Shown piece by piece: positions 38,840-48,366 of a DNA stretch of 64,000 nt. The position numbers were made by a program, and so were the translations under genes. Source of the DNA: Succinivibrio dextrinosolvens (GTDB lineage Bacteria > Pseudomonadota > Gammaproteobacteria > Enterobacterales > Succinivibrionaceae); the NCBI RefSeq assembly GCF_011065405.1, contig NZ_CP047056.1, forward strand, positions 3,404,546-3,468,545, read 5' to 3'. The notes beneath the pieces were generated by a model. That model saw only the letters and a program-made list of their open reading frames with translations, was not told the DNA's origin and searched no databases. Every line of letters starts with the position of its first letter. Positions within the stretch are counted from its first letter, which is position 1.

Positions 38840-40477
38840 ATGAATCAGGGAAAAATTATGAATGTTACTCAGTTACGCTCGATATGCACTGAACTTTTTT
38901 TAGGTAAACCACAGAGACAAATAGCTAGAGAGCTCCATCTGGCAAGATCCACTCTTATCAGGTATTCGAAAATATTAAAAGACAAAGGGATAAGCTGTAT
39001 TCAGGATATTCACGCCCTTTCTGATGAACAGCTTGTTCAAATCGTTTATGGAAATACAGCCAATATAGGAGATACCCCAAGAGAAAAAAATAAAATCATA
39101 AAACACCGCAATATTGAGCCCAATTCAATGGATGTATATGAGCCAGATATTGATGAATATTTGAAAACATATTTTGAGGCAAAACTCAGCAAGGCTGATA
39201 TATACGTTGATTATACAAAGGATGCAGCACGAAAAGGACTGAAGCCATTAGGAGAAACATCTTTTAGGACCAGACTTAACAAGGCAATTGAGGCTAATCA
39301 GGATCCTAAGGTTGATATGCATCGAGACCATATATACGGAGATGAGCTGGAACTTGACTGGTGTGGACAGAAATTCGCTATCCTAGATAATCAAGGTAAT
39401 ACTGCATATTACAATGTAATGGTCTTGTGCTGGGCCTCAAGCTATTTTACATACGCTAGATTTGTTCCTTCATTAACAACAGAAGATACAATTGATGGTA
39501 TTAGGGATGGGCTGATGTACTTCGGCTGTTTGCCTAGACAGCTACTTGTTGATAATCCAAAGTCAATGATTGTCAAACATACTGTTGGATATGAATCCAT
39601 TTTTACGCCTGGATTCGAGAGGTATATGCGTAAATGTGGGGTCAGTGTAAATCCAAATAATCCTTATAAACCAAACGAGAAAACCGCAGTAGAAACAGAG
39701 GTTAATCTAATTCAATCTCGATGTCTGACGCGAATGGATGAAGGAATTTTATATCTCGATGAAGCAAATATAGATCTCATGAAAAAGGTAAATGAGTACA
39801 TAAACTCAGCTCCTTTTAGAAGGGAGAAATTCTCACCTAGAAAGGTTTTGTTTGAGCGATACGAAAAACCTGCTTCAAGACCTTTAGAAATGATCCTTCC
39901 TCCCTTTACTGACTATATACCATCCCTAGTCATTTACAAAGACTACCATGTAGAAATCTACGAGAATTTCTACTCAGTACCGTATAAATATGTAAATAAG
40001 GTTGCAGAAGCAGAAATCTCAGGGGGAATGATCAACATATGGTTAAATCATAAAATGATTGCAAGTCATGTCAGAATAAGTGGTACAGGTCAATATATAA
40101 CAAAACAGGAACATATGCCTGAAGCCCACATGGCTGTAAAAGAAAAGGAGCTGAAATATAAAACACCAGATGATATCTACAATGCTGCGCGAGCACTGAG
40201 TCCTGATTTACTAAATTTCTGTATTGCTCTTCTTAGCAGATCAGATAACTTTTTAGACAATAAAAAGGGTTGTATCCACCTAATCAATAAATACAGACGC
40301 AATCCTAACATGCACCTTATATATAACTGTGCCATTCAGAGTCTGCTTCACGATCCTACCTTAAAACCAATAAACAGCTATGTATTTGATGCTGCTGTTA
40401 AAGATGTTACAGCTTACGCTGACAGCCATAATGGACAGTTGCCGATTCAAACGGAACTGCAATTCGAACGTAATTGA
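38840..40477 (+). CDS. istA: IS21-family transposase IstA, without istB
   Basis: 545 residues; GGAG lies 9 bp before the ATG (an in-frame ATG 6 codons later is possible). N-terminal HTH (KPQRQIARELHLARSTLIRY), then the integrase core: LELDWCGQKFAIL (Asp), RQLLVDNPKSMIV (Asp) and NEKTAVETEVNLIQSR (Glu), followed by NFYSVPYKYVNKVAEAEI. No istB follows; the next 500 bp has no ORF. It is intact, unlike most transposases here, and differs clearly from the istA at 35788. The second repeat copy ends at its first base in this window. Confidence 0.9.
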   Translation: MNQGKIMNVTQLRSICTELFLGKPQRQIARELHLARSTLIRYSKILKDKGISCIQDIHALSDEQLVQIVYGNTANIGDTPREKNKIIKHRNIEPNSMDVYEPDIDEYLKTYFEAKLSKADIYVDYTKDAARKGLKPLGETSFRTRLNKAIEANQDPKVDMHRDHIYGDELELDWCGQKFAILDNQGNTAYYNVMVLCWASSYFTYARFVPSLTTEDTIDGIRDGLMYFGCLPRQLLVDNPKSMIVKHTVGYESIFTPGFERYMRKCGVSVNPNNPYKPNEKTAVETEVNLIQSRCLTRMDEGILYLDEANIDLMKKVNEYINSAPFRREKFSPRKVLFERYEKPASRPLEMILPPFTDYIPSLVIYKDYHVEIYENFYSVPYKYVNKVAEAEISGGMINIWLNHKMIASHVRISGTGQYITKQEHMPEAHMAVKEKELKYKTPDDIYNAARALSPDLLNFCIALLSRSDNFLDNKKGCIHLINKYRRNPNMHLIYNCAIQSLLHDPTLKPINSYVFDAAVKDVTAYADSHNGQLPIQTELQFERN

Positions 40478-40993
40478 GAACTATTTAGTCCCTTTTAAAT
40501 TTTGTGGCGCGATTTTATTATGACGGCTGTCAGAAATATGCTGACAGGACATCAGTTACAGATATGGCGAGCCGGCTTTATTAATCGCTGATATTATGTG
40601 CTGATGATAGAAATTGAATAACTCCCTGATTTGCATGCGGTTGGGGAGATTTTTAGAGGAGAATGTTGTTAATCTGCAGATTAAATTATCGGAATAATGA
40701 TGAAGGACTGGGCTATATTCCTAGCCCTTTCTCTAAGCACTTACGATAATCGTAAGGTGTTAAGCCTGTTACGTCAATTTTGTCATAGCCAATATATGGC
40801 GCCAACACGATCAGATCATTATCTCAAATCTGTTGAAGCCTGATTTTCAACCAAATCGGCAGGTAATTGTGCCAATTTACAAATTTACAAATCTTTGTCA
40901 AAAGCCATGTTTTATAGTCAGGCACGACAAAGTGCCAAGGTTATTCACTAACTTTGGCTTTGTTCTTTCAAAATATGATTCAAAGGATTAAAT
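40478..40993. other. Gene-free region between solo istA and the ISAs1-type element
   Basis: 516 bp without an ORF. It has three inverted repeats: CTGTCAG/CTGACAG around 40528-40549, the terminator-like hairpin at 40710-40727, and CTTACGATAATCGTAAG at 40740-40756. The left end of the ISAs1-type element starts at about 40795. I see no matching 24-bp repeats for the right end of the istA element. Confidence 0.55.
40710..40734 (+). terminator. Rho-independent terminator candidate downstream of istA
   Basis: GGGCTA and TAGCCC form a 6-bp stem with a 6-nt loop, followed by TTTCTCT. It is about 230 bp after the istA stop on the same strand. Confidence 0.55.
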
Positions 40994-42623
40994 CTAAGTT
41001 CGTTTAGCCTTGATTTTATGTCTTCCTCTAGCAAACTTACCAAGTGGCGTATCATCATTGATACTGGCCTCAAAACCGGTTTCTTTTAGATTGTCAGGAA
41101 TGTCATTGCCTGTTGGCTCAGCCTCTTTGTAGACAATGCCGATGAGACCTTCATCGTTCTCAAGCTCTGACATATCCCTGGTAAAGAATGCTTTCATGAA
41201 CTTGAATCCATAATCATCTTTCTGTGCAAGCATTCTCAGTGTCTTGAAAGACCATGGTTTATTGTAGTGGTAAGGAATATTGTCCCTGATGTAGCTAAGA
41301 ATATTGAATGCCATTTTGGTGTAGATTGTGCTGTTGTTTATATAGTCTCTATTCCTTAATGGCAGCTGATCCTGCTCAAAGACCACATCCAGTACCCAGT
41401 GCATTGATTCAACCTTCCATCTCTGGAGAATGATTTTAAGCATGGTATCGGCAAATTCCTTATCCAGTCCATCTATAACCAGAGAGCTGATATAGAATCT
41501 GTCTTCATTCTCAACTATGGTATTAGAGTTTTGTAAATTCTTGTGGTTCTTACTCTTATCACAGAATTGACATCAGGCCACTTTTGCGCATTTCCTTAGA
41601 GAGGGCGTACTTGGCATCAAGAATTGCAATCTCTTTGCCTTCCTTTCTGCCATGAGCCTCAAAGACCATGGTAGACGAAACAGATTCCCTGGATATTTAT
41701 CCATATCGAAGAATTGAAATCCGGTTTTTACGTCATCTATCAGATTACCCTGATTGTCTTTCAGACAAACCAGAAAGTCGGCATTGGCATCAACCACAGC
41801 CTTTACTGTATATGGTCTGGTATTTATGGCATCCCAGGTGAGGATTGCATTTCTCAGATTCAGAGCTTTAATCATATCCAGAATTACTTCTGCCTCATGA
41901 TTTTTCTTGTCTACAGTTCTCTGGGAGAGAGTAATTCCGTAGGTTGAGGAATGCAGACTAACGATGTCGATGCCAGAATCTTTTCGTGCATCATTACCGT
42001 TTTTGCTTGATCTTGTTGCATTGATATTCTGTCCATCTGCTGCTATTACCTCTCTTTCTTTTAAGGGTACTGAACCCAATGGTTTCTCTGAGAGTTCTCT
42101 ATGATTGGCAAAGTAGTTTGTTAGGAAGTTTACCGTTTCATTAGTATTAAGAATGCTTACTACTCTTCTTAAGGTCTGCTCTGATGGAACGTCATCATCC
42201 AAACCATAGAAACTTTCTTTAAGCCAAGGCAGCTTTTCTAACCAGAACAGTCTCTGTTCTCTTGCGTCATTACAGTTACATATTCTGGCTAAAATAACTA
42301 TAGAGCATATGACACTCAGAGGATAGATAATGCGATCCTGTGCTCGAGGATCAGTTAAATTCAGCTCAACAATTCTCTGAAGAAAAGAAGCATCGTTAAT
42401 AGTATTGTCAAAAGCATTCTGGTCAGTTGAAGTCATTTTTATTCTTTCGTATCCGTTACAATTACAGGGAAAGGATATTAATTATTCAACATTAAGTTTG
42501 ATCCGTGAATCACATTTTGAAAGAACAAAATCAGTAGGTTAACTAACTGATTAATTTACATTAATTTTTGTAAATTACAAATTTGTAACTATGTGAGCGC
42601 CATCATATGGTGTTGACGCCATA
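40795..42623 (-). mobile_element. ISAs1-type insertion sequence
   Basis: TATGGCGCCAACAC at 40795-40808 is inverted with one mismatch at 42610-42623 (TATGGCGTCAACAC on the other strand). Between them is one transposase gene on the minus strand. Flanks show no direct repeat, so the ends are approximate. It separates the repeat-rich region from wzx and may supply its upstream context. Confidence 0.65.
40994..42436 (-). pseudogene. ISAs1-family transposase, several frameshifts
   Basis: The N-terminal frame (42436 to 41573) starts MTSTDQNAFDNTIN and contains IICSIVILARI-like DDE_Tnp_1-associated sequence, VPSEQTLRRVVSIL, VIAADGQNINATR (first Asp) and ILTWDAINTRPYTV (second Asp). The C-terminal frame (41443 to 40994) contains LQRWKVESMHWVLDVVFEQD with the Glu region. 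Between them the frame changes about three times (near 41682, 41588 and 41535); the joined text (FEAHGRKEGKEIAILDAKY) is clearly one protein. A dead gene or a cluster of base-call errors. Confidence 0.82.
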
Positions 42624-42758
42624 CGTTTCCTAAATTTAATATGCATTATAATTTTTTTAATTGTATAATTTATGTTTTCAGCCTGCATAATTTAACTGTT
42701 GTAAAGCAGATGTAAGACAACAAAATGGTTTCGTTTCAATTATAGCATTGTAAAATTT

Positions 42759-44419
42759 ATGTATTCAAGAAACAAGTATTTATTAAAAATATAGGGGTAT
42801 TAGCTTTAAGTAGTTTTTCCTCAAGAGTATTACTTTTTTTACTGATTCCTGTTTATACATCATATCTAACTACAAAAGAAGTTGGAGTTTATGACCTTAT
42901 TTTATCAACTGTAACTATATTAAGTCCCATATTAACCTGTAATATCTCAAGTGGAGTGATGCGTTTTTTTTTAGATCCTTCCATATCTAAACATGATGTG
43001 TCCATTGTTGGATTTAGATATCTTTTACTGGGGCTCTTTATTTCTTTTATACTAATTTTGTTATGCAGAAAATATAGTTCTGTTATAACAGACTATTCTG
43101 TATATATTTTTTTATTTACATTTTTTTTTACTGTAAACCATTTTCTTATTTGCTTTGCAAAAGGCTTAGAGGCTGTATCTGCTTTAGCTGTAGCAAGTTT
43201 TTTTGAAGCGTCTTCCTTATTGCTAGGTAGCGTTGTTCTATTGAGATATCTAAATCTTGCACTTGAAGGCTTTTTCTTGGCGGCTATTATTTCAAAAGTA
43301 ATATCTTCTGTATGTTTATTTACAATTCTCAGGGTTTATAAGTTTGTTAAGATAAAAGATATAATGGGATTAAATAATGTTTGTACTTTTAATAGCATTG
43401 GACCAAATCATAATTCTACTAATTCTCTTCAATGGCAAATGCTCTCCTATTCTATCCCTATAATTGCAACTTATATAGGCTGGTGGATTAATTCAACTGC
43501 AGGAAGATATCTAGTTGCTTTTTTTTTAGGCGTAGGGGCAAATGGTATTTTATCCGTTGCTTATAAAATTCCTCAGATTGTTAATTTATTTCATACTGTT
43601 TTTATTCAAGCCTGGCAGATAACTGCTATAAAGGAATGGGATAGTGATGATAGTAAAGTTTATTATGGAAAAATGTTTTTGCTTAACAGTTTTGTTTTAA
43701 ATATGGTTGGTGCTTTTACTATACTGTTTACATCAGCTATTTGTTCTCTTATTTTTTCCAGTAATTTTTATAACGCTAGATTTTATATTCCATTTCTTAT
43801 TATAAGTGTCATTATTAATTCCGTAGCTGGTTTTTTGGGGCCTATTTTGTCTGCAAAAAAAAATTCAAAAGCATTAGCTTATTCTGCATTTTTGGGAACT
43901 GTTACAAATCTTTTCTTTGCTGTTATTTTTATTTATTTTTGTGGAACCCAGGGTGCCTGTTTTGCTGCAGTTATTTCTAGTTTATCAATTTATATTGTAA
44001 GAAAATTCGCTGTAGAATCTGACATTATTATCCCTCATTATTGGACATTATATGTTACATGGAGCCTATTGATGGCTGAAGCTTTTATCGAAATATATAC
44101 AGATTATATTTGGGTAGAGAGCCTTATAGTTATTATTATAATTATTGTTAATAATAAAGAATTTTCTCTTGTGACAAAAAAAGGCTGGGATATTTGTAAC
44201 AATTTATATCATAATCTAAAAAGATTGAGTAAGTTCATAAAATTTTGGGTCTGTACAGAAAAGTGTGGGATGGTAATAAAAGCTATGGCAAAACTGTCTG
44301 ACGCGTCAAATCACAGAAATAAATTGACAGTGTCTGACTCCTATATAAGCCTCTGTTCCCCCAGAGTCTTGCTCATTAAAAAACTAGTTTTAATATCAGG
44401 TTGCCTGTCCTTAACATGA
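42759..44419 (+). pseudogene. wzx: Wzx-like polysaccharide flippase (one frameshift near the start)
   Basis: A MATE/MOP-type flippase with about 12-14 helices. The open frame with a start begins at 42956, but in-frame sequence continues upstream. Adding one A to the run at 42785-42789 joins it to the ATG at 42759, giving MYSRNKYLLKNIGVLALSSF, a classic Wzx N-terminus. As written the first ~66 codons are out of frame. The last ~80 codons (after KRLSKFIKF) look unrelated to a flippase and may be read from foreign DNA, with TCTGTACAGAAAAGTGTGGG resembling an IS end. The only flippase in the window. Confidence 0.8.
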
Positions 44420-44437
44420 CTTTTAGATCTATTAATC

Positions 44438-44467
44438 ACCCTCTGATTTCTGTATTATCAGGGGGTA
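44438..44467. other. Inverted repeat after wzx
   Basis: ACCCTCTGAT and ATCAGGGGGT pair with one mismatch (10-bp stem) across TTCTGTATT. No T-run follows. It lies between the wzx stop and the IS630-type element and might be a remnant of an older insertion end. Confidence 0.45.
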
Positions 44468-44681
44468 TGGGTTAAAAAGTGGTTGTATAAGAATGCCTAG
44501 TGTAACGTCTCAATCATATTTTTAGTTAACCTGCAGATCTGCTCTGCAGGAGCTCTTTAAAAACTTGACCTATTTATTGTCATAATCATATTAAAATAAC
44601 ACTAAATAGACTAAATATTTATTGACAAATTAAATACTTATGCTAAACTATATTTAGTTTATTTAGCATAAGGATTTTAAT

Positions 44682-45026
44682 ATGACCATTACAAAATCAT
44701 ATAACAAGCACACCAATACTTGGTATGTCTATGATACTACTTACGTCTTTGATGAAACTAAAAATAAGAAAGTTCAAAAAAGAAAATGTATCGGAAAGTA
44801 TGATCCGGTAACTGATAGCATTATTGAAACTGGGAGCAGAGGAAGACCTCAAAAGGTTCTTGAGCCTAATAGAGTATCTAATTCTAAGTCTATCAATTCA
44901 TCTGCTTTAGACATTGATTCAGCTCTTAAGAGAATAGCCTCAATTGAAAAGGTTATAGCTGAACTTCAATCTGAAGTTACTGAACTAAAGGATTTTCTGC
45001 TCAACAATCAGAACTCCTCTGTTTAA
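44682..45026 (+). CDS. Small accessory ORF of the IS630-type element
   Basis: A 114-residue protein: NTWYVYDTTYVFDETKNKKV, then KRKCIGKYDPVTDSI and a TGSRGRPQKV hook-like stretch, followed by a C-terminal coiled coil (IASIEKVIAELQSEVTEL). The first part resembles the N-terminal domain found in IS1634/IS4-type transposases of gut bacteria. It ends 9 bp before the transposase start, so the two are co-transcribed; the coiled coil suggests a dimeric accessory DNA-binding protein, which is inference. Confidence 0.7.
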   Translation: MTITKSYNKHTNTWYVYDTTYVFDETKNKKVQKRKCIGKYDPVTDSIIETGSRGRPQKVLEPNRVSNSKSINSSALDIDSALKRIASIEKVIAELQSEVTELKDFLLNNQNSSV

Positions 45027-45035
45027 GGCTTAATA

Positions 45036-46180
45036 ATGGCACGTCAGAGAGCTTACCGCATCTCTTTAGAGACTGAAGAAAGAAAAGCTATAAGAAAAAT
45101 TCTTAGGCGCTCTAACTCAACAAACAGGAGAACTCGTTGTACAATTCTGCTTAATGCCGACGAATCAAAGAGTGATCCTTCAACTTATCAGCAGATAGCT
45201 GAACGTTCTGGGGTAACAGTTCCAACTGTAATCGATACATTAAGTAAATTCTGTAAAGATGGTCCTGTTGCAGCCTTAAACCCAAGGAGAAATCCTAATT
45301 CAGATGTAGCTAATCTTAAAGCTACCGGAGATATACAGGCAAAGGTTATTGCAAAAGCCTGTACCAAGTCCTCTGAAGGAAGAGTTAGATGGACACTCAC
45401 ACTTCTTGAAGAGGAACTGGCAGTCATTTTAGAAACAAAACTTAGCCGCTCAACCATAGGACGTATTTTGCAGAAAAATGATTTAAGACCACATCTGAGT
45501 GAATACTGGTGTATTCCCCCTCAGGCTGATGCTGAATTTGTTGCAGCAATGGAAGATGTACTGGATGTATATCAGCAGCCATATGATGAAAAGTATCCTC
45601 TGTGGTGTATGGATGAAAAGCCATTTCAGCTCCTGGATGAATCCAGAAATCCATTGCCAATGAGACCAGGAGATATTACCAGGATTGATGATGAATACAT
45701 CAGAAACGGCACCGTAAGCGTATTCTGTTTTATTCAGCCTCATACAGTAAAGATTATTCATGCGGAAGGACCAACCAGAACAGCAATTGACTGGTCTGAA
45801 AAGGTTAAATTTCTGGTAGATGAAGTTAATCCTGATGCAAAAAGGTTATTCTGGTAATGGATAACCTAAACACTCATAACACGGCATCACTATATAAAGC
45901 CTTTCCTCCCGAGGAAGCACGTAGAATTGCAAGGAAACTTGAAATTCATTACACGCCAAAACATGGCAGCTGGCTTGATATTGCAGAGATTGGCATCAAC
46001 ATCATGACACGAGAGTGTTTAAACCGAAGAATTCCTGATATAGAAACATTAAGAGCTGAACTTAAAACATGGAATGAGGCATATAACAGTGCTCCAACAG
46101 AAATAAACTGGCAGTTCAGTAATGAGACTTCAAGAATTAAACTTAAGAGCCTCTACCCTGATATAGATCGTAATCAGTAA
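45036..46180 (+). pseudogene. IS630-family transposase with a break at an A5 run
   Basis: The first frame (45036-45857) has an N-terminal HTH (TYQQIAERSGVTVPTVIDTL), the WTLTLLEEEL and LSRSTIGRIL region and the first Asp in WCMDEKP. The second (45857-46180) has MDNLNTH (second Asp) and LDIAEIGINIM (catalytic Glu). One extra A at 45839-45843, or a -1 ribosomal slip on CAAAAAG, joins them as DAKKVILVMDNLNTH to give ~381 residues. Programmed frameshifting is known in some IS630 elements, so the break need not be a lesion. Confidence 0.85.
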
Positions 46181-46364
46181 CTAAGAGATCAGCTTAGACA
46201 GAAGAAGTCCCAGATAAAATAGGTGGAGTTTTTAAAGATCTCCTGCAGAGCAGATCTGCAGGTTAACTAAAAATATGATTGAGACGATACACTAGGTATG
46301 TTTTTTTTTTGACAATTAATTGTTAGCTGTGTTTCTCTTTATTTATCCTGTTAGGTGATTTCTA

Positions 46365-47350
46365 ATGAATATTCTATATACATGTGATGATAATTATGTA
46401 TGGCAAATGGGAATTTCGCTTATTTCTTTATTTGAAAATAATAAAGACTCAAAAATTATTATTTATTTAATACACAGTAATGTTACACAAAGTAATCAAA
46501 AAAAACTAATTGAAATAGTAAATAAATATAATAAATCTATTGTGTTTCTTTCATTAGATGAAATCAATATATGTCCTTTACTAAAGGAAAACGGAAGATG
46601 GCCTTTAGTTTGTTATGCGAGATTATTTTTTCACCATGTTATAAAAGATTGCGATAGATTATTGTACTTAGATTGTGATACATTGGTTTTATCAAATATA
46701 GAAGAGCTTTTTTCTGATAGGTATTCTAAATTTGCAATTTATGGTGCAAAAGATTTTATAGCAAACTTTTATAAGAAATTGATTGGAATGCCTGTTGAAG
46801 CATCGAATATCAACGGTGGTGTTCTTCTTTTTAACTTAAAGTTATATTGTGAATTGTCACCTGATTCTAGAATATTTTCTTTTATCACAAAATATGGAAA
46901 TAGAATAAGTTATGCCGATCAAGATGTAATAAATGGGACTTTTGGAATGAATTTGGTTTTTTAGAAGCAAAGTATAATGTAATGTCAATTATGCGTTGCT
47001 TTAATTACAGTGAAATAATTAAATTAAAACATCCTCGAGGGGGATATTCAGAACAAGAAGTAAATAAGGCAATTAGTTATCCTTGTATAATCCATTTTAC
47101 TGGTAATTACCGGTATACTCGTCCCTGGATACATAACTCAAATCATCCATATAAAGATTATTTTGAACTATATAAAAAAATTAGTCCTTGGAGTGATATG
47201 CCGATGATGAAAATATTAAGTGAAAAAAGTGAAGTTACAATAGCCAAAACAATTAGAAAACTTCCTGAGTGGTTGTCTTGTAATTTACTTGGTTTTTTTT
47301 ATTGTTATGTGAGACCTTTAAAAATATGGATACTGTCATTTGTAAAATAA
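46365..47350 (+). pseudogene. GT8-family glycosyltransferase, one frameshift
   Basis: About 329 residues when repaired. MNILYTCDDNYVWQMGISL is a typical GT8 start. The DxD motif is LLYLDCDTLVL, with NINGGVLLFNL and YADQDVING further on. The frame breaks at the T-run 46940-46943; one extra T gives NGTFWNEFGFLEAKYNV and runs into the second segment (CIIHFTGNYRYTRPWI), which holds the conserved H-F-x-G-x-x-R/K-P-W end motif. LPS glucosyl- or galactosyltransferases are the best-known relatives. It overlaps the next gene. Confidence 0.8.
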
Positions 47351-48315
47351 AAGTTTCTCTAATTGTTCCAGTTTATAATGTAGAAAAATATTTAGAAAAA
47401 TGTGTTCAAAGTATTGTAAGACAATCTCATGATAATATTGAAATTATTTTGATTGATGATGGTTCAACTGACTCATCTGGTGTGATGTGTGATTATTTTG
47501 CAAATTTAGATCAAAGAGTTAAAGTTCTTCATAAAAAAAATGGGGGATTGTCTTCTGCAAGAAATATGGGCATAAAATATTCTACTGGATCTTATATAGC
47601 TTTTGTTGATAGTGACGATTACATTTCTCCAAATTTTGTTGAATGTAGTTTGGAATTGTGTAAAAAACATAATGCGCAGATTTCTATATTAAAAATGTTA
47701 TCTGTTCAAGAAGATTATAACTCTTATGATATTAATAAAGTTGAAAGTTCAATTTTAATGAGTTCTGAAGATGCTATAAAAGAAAGTCTTTTACAAAAAA
47801 AATTTAGTTGCAGTGCAAGCGGAAAGTTATTCAAAAGAAATATTGTTGAAGATGTATTATTTCCAGAAAAAAAATTATCAGAAGATTTAGCTGTTTGTCA
47901 TGTTTTTTTTGATAAAGCTGATAGGATAATTTTCTCTAATCAAATTGGTTACTATTATCGTCAAAGAGCGGGAAGTATAATGCACAAATTTAATATAAAT
48001 CGCTTAGATGCATTATATTGGGCAAACAATTTAGAATTGTATTGTATTAAAAATTATCCAAAATTAGTTACTGTATCAAAATGTAGAACATTTAATGTTG
48101 CGATTAATCTTTTATTAGCTCTTCCAAAGGAAGATGTTAACAATTCTCCTGCTTATTTTAGAATACTGAATGATGTTAAAAGATGTCGAAGATATTTATG
48201 GATTACTACGGAAAGTCGTATAAAGGATAAGTTAGCTGCATTGCTGTCATTATTTGGTCCTAAATTGTTAAGATTTGTTTGGTTTATAAATATCGCTATA
48301 AGATCAGGAAAATAA
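47326..48315 (+). CDS. GT2-family glycosyltransferase
   Basis: 329 residues from the ATG at 47326, which overlaps the GT8 end by 25 bp (a TTG eight codons earlier is also in frame). Classic GT2 features: KVSLIVPVYNVEKYLEKCV, IEIILIDDGSTDSSG, NGGLSSARNMGI and FVDSDDYI (DxD). Typical of EPS/capsule glycosyltransferases of the WcaA/EpsJ type. It is followed, 51 bp on, by the IS4-type element that begins repeat copy 2. Confidence 0.85.
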   Translation: MDTVICKIKVSLIVPVYNVEKYLEKCVQSIVRQSHDNIEIILIDDGSTDSSGVMCDYFANLDQRVKVLHKKNGGLSSARNMGIKYSTGSYIAFVDSDDYISPNFVECSLELCKKHNAQISILKMLSVQEDYNSYDINKVESSILMSSEDAIKESLLQKKFSCSASGKLFKRNIVEDVLFPEKKLSEDLAVCHVFFDKADRIIFSNQIGYYYRQRAGSIMHKFNINRLDALYWANNLELYCIKNYPKLVTVSKCRTFNVAINLLLALPKEDVNNSPAYFRILNDVKRCRRYLWITTESRIKDKLAALLSLFGPKLLRFVWFINIAIRSGK

Positions 48316-48366
48316 AATAATTAGAATTAATATTCTGATTAAATTTATTGTGTTTATATTTAAATA

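Larger units (their letters stand above)
44500..46292 (+). mobile_element. IS630-type insertion sequence with ~70-bp terminal inverted repeats
   Basis: A 1,793-bp element flanked by the TA dinucleotide (44498-44499 and 46293-46294), the standard IS630/Tc1 target duplication. The inverted repeats begin GTGTAACGTCTCAATC (left) and GTGTATCGTCTCAATC (right, other strand) and stay nearly identical for about 70 bp. Each contains the palindrome CCTGCAGATCTGC then TCTGCAGG. Two genes lie inside. It sits between wzx and the GT8 gene. Confidence 0.93.
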
